Positions 16,811 through 25,947 of a stretch of DNA of 64,000 nucleotides are shown one piece after another. The position numbers and the translations under genes are program-made. The notes below the pieces were generated by a model. That model saw only the letters and a program-made list of their open reading frames with translations. It did not search any database and had not been told where the DNA came from. This DNA is from Rubrivivax sp. (GTDB lineage: Bacteria > Pseudomonadota > Gammaproteobacteria > Burkholderiales > Burkholderiaceae_C). The stretch spans positions 310,001 through 374,000 of the forward strand of contig JAHBZT010000002.1 of assembly GCA_019635315.1 (NCBI GenBank). Reading direction: 5' to 3'. The first letter of the stretch is position 1; the number at the start of each line of letters is the position of its first letter.

Positions 16811-17692
16811 ATGAAGTGGGAAGGACACGAGCGCAGCCGCAACGTCGAGGACCGGCGCGGCCCGGGCGGCCGCGGCGGCATGCCGCGCCTGGGCGGCCGC
16901 GGCATCGGCATCGGCACGATCGTGATCGCCTTGCTGGCCGGCTGGATCTTCGGCATCAACCCGCTGACCGTGCTGGGCCTGCTGTCCGGCGGCGACCCGG
17001 TGGCCATGGCGCCTTCCGGGCAGGGCCCGGCGCCACCGCCGCCCGAGGGCGACCGCGCGGCGGCCTTCGTCTCCACCGTGCTGCGCGATACGGAACTCGT
17101 CTGGGGCCGCATCTTCCAGGCCAGCGGCGGCCGCTACCAGGAGCCGCGCCTGGTGCTGTTCCGCGGCGCCACGCCCACCGCCTGCGGCACCGGCCAGAGC
17201 GCGATGGGACCGTTCTACTGCCCGGGCGACGGGCAGGTCTACATCGACCTCGACTTCTTCGACACGCTGGCCCGGCGCATGGGGGCGCCGGGCGACTTCG
17301 CGCAGGCCTACGTCGTCGCGCACGAGGTCGGCCACCACGTGCAGAACCTGCTCGGCATCACCGGCAAGGTCGACGCGATGCGCGGTCGCGTCTCGCAGGC
17401 GCAGATGAACGCGCTGTCGGTGCGCGTCGAACTGCAGGCCGACTGCCTGGCCGGTGTCTGGACGCACCACTCGCAGCGCGGCAAGAGCTGGCTCGACCAG
17501 GGCGACATCGAGGAGGCGATGAACGCCGCCGCGCGCATCGGCGACGACGTGCTGCAGGGCCGGACCGGCGGCGCCGTGCGGCCCGAGACCTTCACGCACG
17601 GCAGCAGCCAGCAGCGCATGACCTGGTTCCGGCGCGGCGTGGAAAGCGGCAGCGTCGCGCAGTGCAACACCTTCGACGCGCCGTCGCTGTGA
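16811..17692 (+). CDS. YpfJ-type neutral zinc metallopeptidase family protein
   Basis: A 293-residue predicted inner-membrane protein. A charged N-terminus of about 30 residues (MKWEGHERSRNVEDRRGPGG) precedes one transmembrane segment (IGIGTIVIALLAGWIFGINP). A large periplasmic domain follows with the zinc-protease motif HEVGHHVQNLLG near residue 170. A second acidic motif, RVELQADCLAGVW, supplies the third metal ligand as usual for this family. FYCPGDGQVYIDLDFF and the C-terminal NTFDAPSL are typical of YpfJ. GGGAG precedes the ATG by five bases. Its substrate is unknown in any organism I can name. Confidence 0.92.
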   Translation: MKWEGHERSRNVEDRRGPGGRGGMPRLGGRGIGIGTIVIALLAGWIFGINPLTVLGLLSGGDPVAMAPSGQGPAPPPPEGDRAAAFVSTVLRDTELVWGRIFQASGGRYQEPRLVLFRGATPTACGTGQSAMGPFYCPGDGQVYIDLDFFDTLARRMGAPGDFAQAYVVAHEVGHHVQNLLGITGKVDAMRGRVSQAQMNALSVRVELQADCLAGVWTHHSQRGKSWLDQGDIEEAMNAAARIGDDVLQGRTGGAVRPETFTHGSSQQRMTWFRRGVESGSVAQCNTFDAPSL

Positions 17693-17772
17693 CGGCGCCG
17701 CCGTGCCGGCCCCGGTGGGCGCGGTGCCTGTGGTGTCGCGGCCACGCCTGCGCGGCTTCCACGGCCCGGCGC

Positions 17773-17778
17773 TAGACT
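17773..17778 (+). promoter_or_regulatory. Possible -10 (TAGACT) before the cyclase-ATPase gene
   Basis: TAGACTGCGCC lies 52 bp upstream of the ATG at 17831 and resembles the TAGAATGC elements elsewhere in the window. There is no convincing -35 box. Confidence 0.35.
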
Positions 17779-17830
17779 GCGCCGGCCGCTGCGCGACGAC
17801 GGTGGCGCGATCGCCGAGGGCCTGCTGTCT

Positions 17831-20590
17831 ATGAGTGCCGAATCGCCGTTGCGTGACCGCCTGCTGGCCGTGCTGGCCGCCGACGTGGCCGGCTATTCAC
17901 GGCTGATGGCGCTGGACGACCACGCGACCGTGCTCGCGCTGGACCGCGCGCGCGAGGTGTTCCACGAGCGCATCGCGGCGCATGCGGGCCGTGTCGTCGA
18001 CATGGCGGGCGACTCGGTGCTGGCGGTCTTCGGCACCGCCACGGCCGCGGTGCAGACCGCGGTGGAGGTGCAGCAGCGCCTGGCCGCGCTGGCCGACGGC
18101 GCGCCCGAGGACCGCCGCATGCGCTTTCGTATCGGCGTGCATGTCGGCGACGTCATCGAGAAGGACGACCTCACGGTCTACGGCGACGGCGTCAATATCG
18201 CCGCCCGGCTGGAGGGGCTGACCGTGCCCGGCGGGGTGGCGGTGTCGCAGGCGGTGCACGACATCGTCGCGCGTCGCGTTGATGCGGTCTTCGACGACAT
18301 CGGCGAGCAGGCGGTCAAGAATATCGCCGAGCCGGTGCGCGTGTGGCGGCTGCGCCGGCCGGGGCAGGCCGCGGCCGACCCGCCGCCGGCCGCGCCGGCC
18401 GCAGCGGTCGCGGCCGGCAACCTGCCCGAGACGCTGCCCGAACTGCTCGGCCGCGCCGACGACGTCGACGCGCTGCAGGCGCTGGTGCAGGCGCACCGCG
18501 TCGTCACCATCGTCGGCGCCGGCGGCATCGGCAAGACGCGGCTGGCGCGCGCGGTGGCGCATGCGCTGCGCGGCGCCTTCGCCGACGGCGCCTGGATGGT
18601 CGAGCTGGCGCCGGTGGCCGACCCGGCGCTGCTGCCGGCGGCAGTGGCGCAGGCGCTGGGCCTGACGCTGGCCGGGCGCAAGGAAGCGCGCGATGCGGTG
18701 GTCGATGCGCTGCGCGGCCGCGACCTGCTGCTGCTGCTGGACAACTGCGAGCACCTGATCGACGCGGCCAGCGCCTTCGTCGAGGCCCTGGTCGCGCACG
18801 CACCGCAGCTGCGCGTGCTGGCCACGAGCCAGGAACTGCTGAAGGTCGGCGAGGAGCATCTCTACCGCGTGGCACCGCTGGCGCTGCCGGCGAGCGAGGA
18901 CGCGCAGGCGCGTCCGGACGCCGCGCGCGCCGCCGGCGCGCTGCAGCTCTTCGAGCGCCGGGTGCAGGCGCTGCAGCCCGCCTTCGTGCTCGGTGCGCAC
19001 AACATCGGCGACGCGGTCGAGATCTGCCGACGCCTGGACGGCCTGCCGCTGGCCATCGAGATGGCCGCCGCACGCGTGCCGCTGCTCGGCGTGGCCGGCG
19101 TGCGCCAGCGCCTGGCCGAGCGCTTCCGCATGCTGACCGGCGGCGCGCGCGCCGCGCTGCGCCGGCACCAGACGCTGCGCGAGACGCTGGACTGGAGCCA
19201 CGGCCTGCTCGTGCCGGGCGAGCGCGCGGTATTCCGCCGCGCCGGTGTCTTCGCGGGCGGCTTCTCGCTGGCCGCCGCGCAGCAGGCCCTGGCCGACGCG
19301 GAGGGCGGCGAGATCGACGAATGGGCGGTGCTGGAGCACCTGGGCGCGCTGGTCGACAAGTCGCTCGTCGTCGCCGACCCCGGCGACCCGCCGCGCTACC
19401 GGCTGCTGGAAACGGCGCGCGCCTACGCGCTGGAAAAGCTGCGCGAGGCCGGCGAGACCGACGCCGCGTTGCGCGGCCATGCCCGCGCGATGCTGGCGCT
19501 GTTCGAGGAGGTCGCCGCGCAGCGCTGGACGCTGGCCCCCGATGCGATGCGCGAGCGCTGCCTGCCCGACCTGGAGAACCTGCGCGCCGCGCTGGACTGG
19601 TCGCAGGAGCACGACGCCGCGCTGCAGGTGGCGCTGACCGGCGCCTCGGCCTGGATCTGGCCCGGCGCCGGCCAGCGCGCGGAAGGCGTGCGGCGCTGCA
19701 AGGCGGCGCTGGCGCGCATCGAGGCCGGCACGCCGCCGGCGACGGAGGCGCGGCTGCAGGCGGCGCTGCCGCTGGTCAGCCACCCGCGCACGGGCCCGGA
19801 GGAGCTCGCCGCCGCCGAGCGTGCCGTCGCGCTGTACCGCGCGGTGGGTGATCGCGTCGGCCTGTACCAGGCGCTCGGGCGGCAGGCGATGGCGGCGACG
19901 CAGAGCGGCCGGCACGAGCTGACGAAGGCCGCGATCGGCGAGATGGAGAGCCTGCTGGAGCCGGCCTGGCCGCCGGCGGCCCGCGGGCAGCTGGCGATGC
20001 TGCGTGCGCTGGCCGCGCTGCACGGCGGGGACCACGCCCAGGCCCGCATGCTGGGCGAGCAGTCCCTGCAGCTGGCAATCCAGCTCGGCGACGCGTCGAT
20101 GCGCCGCAGCGCGCTGTTCATGCTGGAGCAGGCGGCAGCCGCCGAGGGCCGTTACGAGGAGGCCGTCGCGCGCGGCCGCGAACTGGTGGCGACGATCCGC
20201 CAGGCGCGCTTCGGCGGCTCGCCGGGCTCGGCGCTGGGCAACCTCAGCGCGGCGCTGACGGAGCTCGGCGAGCTGGACGAGGCGCTGCGGACCGCGCGCG
20301 AGTCCGTGGCCCTCAATGCGCCGGTCGGCGTGGCGTGGTACTGGCTGGACCCGATCGCGCTGCTGGCCTGCAAGCGCGGCCGCTGGGCCGCGGCCGCACG
20401 CGCGCTGGGCCGCGCCGATGCCGCGAATGCCTGGCGCGAAGGCCGCCGCGAACCCAACGAGCAGCGCGCGCGCGATCAGGCGATGGCGCTGCTGTCGGCC
20501 GCGCTGCCGGCCGATGAGCTGCAGCGGCTGCTGGCCGAGGGCGCCGCGCTCGGCGACGTCGAGGCCGCACTGGCGGCGCTGGCGGACTGA
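17831..20590 (+). CDS. Class III nucleotidyl cyclase fused to STAND-type ATPase with helical repeats
   Basis: A 919-residue signal protein with no membrane segments. Residues 8-175 form a class III cyclase domain. The metal-binding aspartates are D18 (LAADVAGYSRLM) and D61 (DMAGDSVLAVFG), and the transition-state pair N122/R126 is in YGDGVNIAARLEGL, so it should be active. A Pro/Ala linker leads to an NB-ARC/STAND ATPase (P-loop VGAGGIGKTRLARA near residue 230, Walker B LLLLLDNCEHL, and GLPLAIEMAAARVPLL). The last 350 residues are helical TPR-like repeats. This layout is that of ATP-switching signalling proteins making a cyclic nucleotide on stimulus. The input ligand is unknown, and cAMP versus cGMP cannot be told safely. 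The next large gene has a similar ATPase/TPR body with a different head. Confidence 0.88.
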   Translation: MSAESPLRDRLLAVLAADVAGYSRLMALDDHATVLALDRAREVFHERIAAHAGRVVDMAGDSVLAVFGTATAAVQTAVEVQQRLAALADGAPEDRRMRFRIGVHVGDVIEKDDLTVYGDGVNIAARLEGLTVPGGVAVSQAVHDIVARRVDAVFDDIGEQAVKNIAEPVRVWRLRRPGQAAADPPPAAPAAAVAAGNLPETLPELLGRADDVDALQALVQAHRVVTIVGAGGIGKTRLARAVAHALRGAFADGAWMVELAPVADPALLPAAVAQALGLTLAGRKEARDAVVDALRGRDLLLLLDNCEHLIDAASAFVEALVAHAPQLRVLATSQELLKVGEEHLYRVAPLALPASEDAQARPDAARAAGALQLFERRVQALQPAFVLGAHNIGDAVEICRRLDGLPLAIEMAAARVPLLGVAGVRQRLAERFRMLTGGARAALRRHQTLRETLDWSHGLLVPGERAVFRRAGVFAGGFSLAAAQQALADAEGGEIDEWAVLEHLGALVDKSLVVADPGDPPRYRLLETARAYALEKLREAGETDAALRGHARAMLALFEEVAAQRWTLAPDAMRERCLPDLENLRAALDWSQEHDAALQVALTGASAWIWPGAGQRAEGVRRCKAALARIEAGTPPATEARLQAALPLVSHPRTGPEELAAAERAVALYRAVGDRVGLYQALGRQAMAATQSGRHELTKAAIGEMESLLEPAWPPAARGQLAMLRALAALHGGDHAQARMLGEQSLQLAIQLGDASMRRSALFMLEQAAAAEGRYEEAVARGRELVATIRQARFGGSPGSALGNLSAALTELGELDEALRTARESVALNAPVGVAWYWLDPIALLACKRGRWAAAARALGRADAANAWREGRREPNEQRARDQAMALLSAALPADELQRLLAEGAALGDVEAALAALAD

Positions 20591-20663
20591 CCGTTCGGGT
20601 CCGACGCCGGCGCTGGCGCTGGGCCGTCGGGCCTGTGCCGGCGTGCCGGCCGTCAGCCCTGGC

Positions 20664-21527
20664 TCAGCCGTCGATCAGCGCCGGATCCCAGGCGAAGACC
20701 TGCTGGCGCTGCTCGCCCAGCCCGGCGATGCCCAGCCGCATCACGTCGCCCGGCTTCAGGTAGACGGGCACCGGCTTCGCACCCATGCCCACGCCGGGCG
20801 GGGTGCCGGTGGTGATCAGGTCGCCGGGCTCCAGCGTCATGAAGCGGCTCAGGTAGCTGACCAGATGCGCGACGCCGAAGACCATCGTGCGCGTGCTGCC
20901 GTTCTGCCAGCGCCGGCCGTTGACGTCCAGCCACAGGTCCAGCGCCTGCGGGTCGGGCACCTCGTCGGCGGTCACCAGCCAGGGGCCGATGGGGCCGAAG
21001 GTGTCGCAGCCCTTGCCCTTGTCCCACTGGCCGCCGCGCTCGATCTGGTATTCGCGCTCGGACACGTCGTTGACCACGCAGTAGCCGGCGACATGGGCCA
21101 GCGCCTGCGCTTCGCTGACATAGCGCGCGCGGGTGCCGATGACGACACCGAGCTCGACCTCCCAGTCGGCCTTCACCGAGCCCTGCGGCAGTACCACCGG
21201 GTGGTTGCAGCCGACCGCGCAGCTGTTCGCCTTCAGGAAGACGATGGGTTCCTTGGGCACCGGCAGCCCGGCCTCGGCCGCGTGGTCGGCATAGTTCAGG
21301 CCGATGGCGACGAACTTGCCCATGCCGGTCCAGGGCACGGCCAGTTCGCCGGGCTGCACGACGGGCAGGGTGGCCGGGTCGACGCTGGCCAGCGCGGCCA
21401 GCGCGGCCGGCGACAGCGTCGCCGGCGTGATGTCGGGGATCAGCGGCGAGAGGTCGCGCAGCTGGCCCTGCGCATCCAGCAGCGCGGGCTTCTCCTGGCC
21501 GCGGGGGCCGTGGCGAAGCAGTTTCAT
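20664..21527 (-). CDS. Fumarylacetoacetate hydrolase (FAH) family protein
   Basis: A 287-residue FAH-fold hydrolase/isomerase. The metal site shows as Glu-x-Glu in DWEVELGVVIG and Asp in YCVVNDVSERE, with the family segments GLNYADHAAEAG, FLKANSCAVG and TGTPPGVGMG. Relatives include ureidoglycolate lyase, 2,4-diketo-3-deoxy-sugar-acid hydrolases and homoprotocatechuate isomerases; I cannot choose among them. Its location 5 kb from a sugar-acid cluster makes a diketo-sugar-acid role conceivable. The ATG at 21527 is supported by GAGGAG about ten bases upstream and by the conserved start MKLLRHG. It is divergent from the SARP-ATPase gene and convergent with the cyclase gene. Confidence 0.92.
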   Translation of the reverse strand: MKLLRHGPRGQEKPALLDAQGQLRDLSPLIPDITPATLSPAALAALASVDPATLPVVQPGELAVPWTGMGKFVAIGLNYADHAAEAGLPVPKEPIVFLKANSCAVGCNHPVVLPQGSVKADWEVELGVVIGTRARYVSEAQALAHVAGYCVVNDVSEREYQIERGGQWDKGKGCDTFGPIGPWLVTADEVPDPQALDLWLDVNGRRWQNGSTRTMVFGVAHLVSYLSRFMTLEPGDLITTGTPPGVGMGAKPVPVYLKPGDVMRLGIAGLGEQRQQVFAWDPALIDG

Positions 21528-21653
21528 CGGATGGGGTCTCCTCGTGGGCAAGCGGTGAAGCCCGAGCCGCGGGCGACGCGTCTGCGGGGCCGGGGGTGAA
21601 GTCCGGCTGCGGCACGGCGCCGGGTTGCGGTCTCGCCATGTGGGCGCAGCCGT

Positions 21654-21664
21654 TGTTCGGAACA
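21654..21664. promoter_or_regulatory. 11-bp palindrome TGTTCGGAACA between divergent genes
   Basis: A perfect odd-centred palindrome 127 bp upstream of the FAH-family start and 142 bp upstream of the SARP-ATPase start. It is rich in A/T for this region, so an operator is plausible. The regulator is unknown. Confidence 0.35.
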
Positions 21665-21758
21665 TTGTCGCGCACGGTCCACGCCGTCACCGCCGCGGGC
21701 CGGCACGGGGGTGGCCGTTCCGCGGCCGCGACCGGCCCGAGCGGCGTGCCACCCCGGT

Positions 21759-21764
21759 TATAAC
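21759..21764 (+). promoter_or_regulatory. Possible -10 (TATAAC) before the SARP-ATPase gene
   Basis: TATAAC at 42 bp before the ATG, inside the short AT-rich stretch GGTTATAACGACC. No convincing -35 box is seen. Confidence 0.35.
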
Positions 21765-21805
21765 GACCATTCTGCTGGCACATCGTTGCGCCCCACGCGA
21801 ACCCC

Positions 21806-24541
21806 ATGAGCACGCCCGGCAACCCGCGCCCGGCCATGCCGCCGCCAGCGATCGCGTCGTCGCGCACGGTCGGCGGCGACGCCGGGGTACCCGCTGCTGC
21901 GCAGCGCTGGCAGCTGCGCCTGCTGGGCGCTTTCGAACTGCGCGATGCACAGGGCCGGCCCGTGGCGGTCAGTGGGCGGCTGGCGCAGGCGCTCGTCGCC
22001 AGCCTGGCGCTGGCCGCACCGCACCGGCTGGCTCGAGAAGCGCTGGTCGAGCGTCTGTGGCCGGGCGCGGCCGCCGACGTCGGGCGGAACCGCCTGCGCC
22101 AGCTGCTGGCATCGTTGCGCTCCCAGCTTGGCGCCGATGCGGTGGCCGGGCTGTTCGACGTCGGGCGCGACAGCCTCGCACTGCGCAGCGATGCCATCGA
22201 CAGCGACGTAGCCCGGCTGCAGCGGCTGGCCCGCAGCGGCGCCGGCCGCGACGCGCTGGCGGCCTATGGCGGCGAGCTGCTGCCCGGGCACTACGACGAC
22301 TGGGTGCAGACCGAGCGGCTGCGGCTGGCCGCGCTCGCCGATGCCAGGCGCAGCGTTGCGGCACCCCTGCCAGCCCGCCCCAGCACGCTGCCGCATTACC
22401 TGACGCGCTGGATCGGCGCCGATGCGGCCGCCGCTGCGTTGCAGCGGGCCGTCGCATCGGCGCGGTTGGTGGTGGCCACGGGCGTCGGTGGCAGCGGCAA
22501 GACGCGGCTGGCGGTGGAGGCGGCCCACCGCATGGCGCGCCAGGGTGCCGTCGACGGCGTCGACTTCGTGGCCCTGGCCGGCTGCACCGACCGCGACGGC
22601 ATGCTCGACGCCCTGCTGCAGGCCTTGCAGTTGCCGGCCAGCGGGGCCGACCCGATCGCGCGGCTGGTCGACGCCCTGGCCGGGCACCGGCGGCTGGTCG
22701 TGCTCGACAACTTCGAGCAGTTGCCCCCGGCAGCCGGCCAGGCGCTGGCGACTCTGGCCGGCCGGCTGCCGGACGTGCACTGGCTGGTGACCTCGCGTCA
22801 CGCACTCGGACTGGACGGCGAACGCCTGTTCGATGTCCACCCGCTCCCGCTGCCGGCGGCCGGTGCGACGCTGGCCGAACTGGCGCGCAACCCGGCGGTG
22901 GCGCTGTTCGCCGACCGGGCGCGTGCTGCCGATCCGAGCTTCCTGCTCGACCCGGGCAATGCGGCGGACGTGGTCGCCCTCGTGCGCCGGCTCGATGGCC
23001 TGCCGCTGGCGATCGAGCTCGCCGCCGCGCGTGCGCGCAGCCTGTCGCCGGCACGCATGCTGGCGCTGCTGCAGTCCGGCGACGGGCAGGGCCTGGCCTG
23101 GCTGGCGCGAGAAGGCGCGCGCTCCGGGCACGACGAGCGCCAGGCGTCGATGGCCCAGGTCGTGGCCTGGAGCTGGCGGCTGCTGGGCGCGCCTGCGCGC
23201 GCGGCGCTGGCGGCGTTGAGCATCTTCGACGCTCCGTTCGGCCTGGACGCCGCGCTGGCGGTGATCGACCACCCGCAGGCTGCGCGCTGGATCGACGAAC
23301 TGGTCGCGCGCTCGATGCTGCACGCACAGCCGGCCGCCGATCGGCTCGCGATGCTGGAGGTGATCCGCGAGTTTGCCGCCACCCAGCTCGATACCGACGC
23401 CGCACGCCGCGCACGCGCGCGACGGCTGCAGTGGCTGCGCCGGTGGGCCGCGACCGGCCCGCCGCCGTCGGCCGTGGCGACCGAGGCGGCCCATGTGCAC
23501 GCCGCGATCGTGGCCGCGCCTGCCGACGGCGCGGGCGCCGAAGCGGTGGCGCTGGCGCTCGCGCTGCGCACGCACTGGGACAGCGACGGCGTGCCGGTGG
23601 CAACCCTTCGTGCGCTCGACGCCGCCGCCGAGGCGGTGGACGCCGCCTCCGATGCGGCGCTGGCGGCCGATGTCCACGAACTGCTCGCCTACCTGCACTT
23701 CGAGGCCGGCCACGCGCCGGCGGCCGAGGCGCATGCCGAGCGTGCGCTGGCGCTGGCGACGGACGATGCGCGCCGGGCGCGGGCGCTGGTGCGCCGCGCC
23801 TGGGTCGCACTCGCCGCCCACCGCGACGCGGCGGCGGTGCAGGCGCTGCTCGACGAGGGCCTCGCCCTGGCGCGCCGCAGCGGCGACCTCGAAGGCCAGG
23901 CCCGTGCGCTGCACCAGCTGGCGGTGATCGCGCACGACCACGAGCGTCGCAGCGCCGACGCCGAGGCGCTGCTGGCCGAGTCGCAGGCGCTGTGGGCGCG
24001 TCTGGGCGATACGCGCAAGGCGCGCGCGCGGCTGCGCAACCGGGCCCAGTGCTGGGTCGAGCTCGGCCGCGCCGACGAGGCGCTGGCCTGCCTGCGCGAG
24101 TGCGAGGCCGCCGCGCTGGCCGACGGCGACTGGGTCGGGCTGATCGACAGCACGCTGTCGCTGGCGGCCCAGCTGGCGCAGCGGCGGCGCTGGGCCGAGA
24201 GCCTGGACGCCGGCCGGCGCTGCGTGGCCGTCGCCTGGGCGCGCCAGCACACGCATGGGCTGGCCTACGCGCTGTGGAACCTGGCGCGGCCGCTGGCGCG
24301 CACCGGCCAGCCGCTGGCAGCGGCGCGGCTGATGGCCTTCGCGGCACGGTTGTGGGCCGAGCGCTTCGCCCCGCTGTCGGCAGCCCACCTGCGCCACGTG
24401 GCGCGCGTGCGGGCGCTGGCCGTGGCGCAGGCCGGCCGGTCGGCGGTCGACCTCGCCTGGGTCGAAGGCGAACGCATGAGCCTGGCCGACGCGGTGGCGC
24501 TGGCGGGTCAGGCGGGCGAGCGTTCCGCCCGCAGCGCCTGA
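21806..24541 (+). CDS. SARP/AfsR-type regulator: winged helix, STAND ATPase, TPR repeats
   Basis: A 911-residue cytoplasmic regulator. Residues 35-115 resemble the OmpR-like winged helix of SARP proteins (LRLLGAFELRDAQGRPV, then REALVERLWPG and NRLRQLLASLRSQLG). A shortened helical BTAD-like piece follows to about 180. An NB-ARC/STAND ATPase comes next (P-loop VGGSGKTRLAVEAA near residue 230, Walker B RLVVLDNFEQLP, and GLPLAIELAAARARSL). About 350 residues of TPR-like helices end the protein. AfsR-type proteins use ATP-driven switching to activate transcription. SARPs are classic in actinomycetes; proteobacterial ones are less studied. The ATPase/TPR body parallels that of the cyclase protein at 17831-20590. 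The PEP-CTERM gene starting 256 bp downstream is a reasonable but unproven target. Confidence 0.85.
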   Translation: MSTPGNPRPAMPPPAIASSRTVGGDAGVPAAAQRWQLRLLGAFELRDAQGRPVAVSGRLAQALVASLALAAPHRLAREALVERLWPGAAADVGRNRLRQLLASLRSQLGADAVAGLFDVGRDSLALRSDAIDSDVARLQRLARSGAGRDALAAYGGELLPGHYDDWVQTERLRLAALADARRSVAAPLPARPSTLPHYLTRWIGADAAAAALQRAVASARLVVATGVGGSGKTRLAVEAAHRMARQGAVDGVDFVALAGCTDRDGMLDALLQALQLPASGADPIARLVDALAGHRRLVVLDNFEQLPPAAGQALATLAGRLPDVHWLVTSRHALGLDGERLFDVHPLPLPAAGATLAELARNPAVALFADRARAADPSFLLDPGNAADVVALVRRLDGLPLAIELAAARARSLSPARMLALLQSGDGQGLAWLAREGARSGHDERQASMAQVVAWSWRLLGAPARAALAALSIFDAPFGLDAALAVIDHPQAARWIDELVARSMLHAQPAADRLAMLEVIREFAATQLDTDAARRARARRLQWLRRWAATGPPPSAVATEAAHVHAAIVAAPADGAGAEAVALALALRTHWDSDGVPVATLRALDAAAEAVDAASDAALAADVHELLAYLHFEAGHAPAAEAHAERALALATDDARRARALVRRAWVALAAHRDAAAVQALLDEGLALARRSGDLEGQARALHQLAVIAHDHERRSADAEALLAESQALWARLGDTRKARARLRNRAQCWVELGRADEALACLRECEAAALADGDWVGLIDSTLSLAAQLAQRRRWAESLDAGRRCVAVAWARQHTHGLAYALWNLARPLARTGQPLAAARLMAFAARLWAERFAPLSAAHLRHVARVRALAVAQAGRSAVDLAWVEGERMSLADAVALAGQAGERSARSA

Positions 24542-24797
24542 GCACCGACCGCGGCTGAACGGCCCGCCGGCCTGGCCGCACGCGACGGAGCCGCCGCTGC
24601 GGCCACCGAGCGCGTTCGTGCACGCGCCCCGCGAACGAGGGGCTTGGCGGGCCGCCCAGCTAACGCGCGTCTAACGATGGGCACGCACGATGCGCAAGCC
24701 CAATCCGGCGTCGGGCTGCGATCTGCACAGCGGCAGGTGCTGCAGCCCGCCAGCGGATCCGCCAACTCACCGTCCGCCGTCGGCCCAGGAGAACTCG

Positions 24798-25895
24798 ATG
24801 AAGACCGTTCCCAGCATGCAGTCCACTGTGGCGGCGCCCTTGCGAGCGCCGCGCCCGTTGCTGCGGGCGCGCCGCGGTCGCCGCTGGCGTGCGTCGGCGC
24901 TGGCGCTGGCGGCCGCCACCCTGTCGGCGGCGGCAGGGGCCGCCCACATGCCCGGGCCGGCGCCCTATGCCGACGTGCAGGGAGTTGCCCAGGCCGGCAA
25001 CCATGCGGCGGGATCGGGCGCCTGGGTCTGGTTCCGCAACGGCGAACTGGTCGGCACGCCGGCCGCATTCAACGGCGGCTCCTGGCATGCCGGCCCGCAG
25101 CAGCCGGGCGCGACCGAGGTCTGGGCCGTCACCGGCGCCGGCATCGGCACCGGCCAGGCCACCACCAGCTCGGCGGCCAGCTTGAACCGCGGCGAGATCA
25201 AGGCCGTGGTGCAGGTGGTGTCCGACAATGTCTGGGCCGGATCGGGACAGGCGTCGGCGCGCATCCAGGACACGCTGTGGTTCACCAACACCAGCGGCGG
25301 CTGGCTGCCGGTGACGCTGACGATGGCCGTCGACGGCGCCATGCACGGGCTGGCCACGCGGGCGCTGTCGCGAGTGGACTACTTCAGCTACATCGGGCTC
25401 AGCGGGGTCGGCGGCGGGACCAATTCGCTGGGCCAGTCCATCACCGCCAACGCCGACGGCAGCGGCGCGTTCTCGTCGGCGCTGTACGGCGAATTCTTCA
25501 GCAACGGCACGCCGTTCCAGTTTCGCGATCAGCTCGGCGGCAGGATCAACGATGCCATCGCGCACTGGCAGTTTTCCTTCGGCGCCGCGCATGCGCCGGA
25601 CGACGGGCTGTTCGACTACCGCAAGACGATCACGCTGTACGTGCCCAGCGGCGAGACCACGCTGGTGCTGGACGCCTGGATGAATATCGCCGTCTGCGCC
25701 GGCTGGGGCAGCTGCGACTTCGGCCACACCGCGTCGCTGCGCTTCGGCGACCTGCCCGACGGGCTGAGCATCGGTTCCCGATCCGGCGTCTTCCTGGCCG
25801 ACGTGCCGGCGATTCCGGAACCTGGCACCTGGGCAATGTGGCTGGCCGGGCTGGGGGCGCTCGGCGGCCTGGCGCGCCGGCGCCGGCGCGGCTGA
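24798..25895 (+). CDS. PEP-CTERM-anchored exported protein
   Basis: A 365-residue protein exported by Sec. An arginine-rich n-region (RPLLRARRGRRWR) is followed by a hydrophobic core and likely cleavage after AAGAAH. The body is rich in Ser, Gly and Thr with aromatic residues and no catalytic motif I know. The C-terminus is a textbook PEP-CTERM signal: PEPGTWAMWLAGLGALGG then a basic tail (ARRRRRG). In the known system such proteins are processed at this signal by an exosortase (EpsH-type) in strains that make exopolysaccharide; no exosortase gene is in the window. The ATG at 24798 follows AGGAG by six bases and gives a sensible signal peptide. It lies directly downstream of the SARP-type regulator. 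Confidence 0.88.
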   Translation: MKTVPSMQSTVAAPLRAPRPLLRARRGRRWRASALALAAATLSAAAGAAHMPGPAPYADVQGVAQAGNHAAGSGAWVWFRNGELVGTPAAFNGGSWHAGPQQPGATEVWAVTGAGIGTGQATTSSAASLNRGEIKAVVQVVSDNVWAGSGQASARIQDTLWFTNTSGGWLPVTLTMAVDGAMHGLATRALSRVDYFSYIGLSGVGGGTNSLGQSITANADGSGAFSSALYGEFFSNGTPFQFRDQLGGRINDAIAHWQFSFGAAHAPDDGLFDYRKTITLYVPSGETTLVLDAWMNIAVCAGWGSCDFGHTASLRFGDLPDGLSIGSRSGVFLADVPAIPEPGTWAMWLAGLGALGGLARRRRRG

Positions 25896-25947
25896 ACGCC
25901 CGCGCCGGACTCGCCCCCCACGCCCGGCAGGCGGCGCGGAATGGCGG

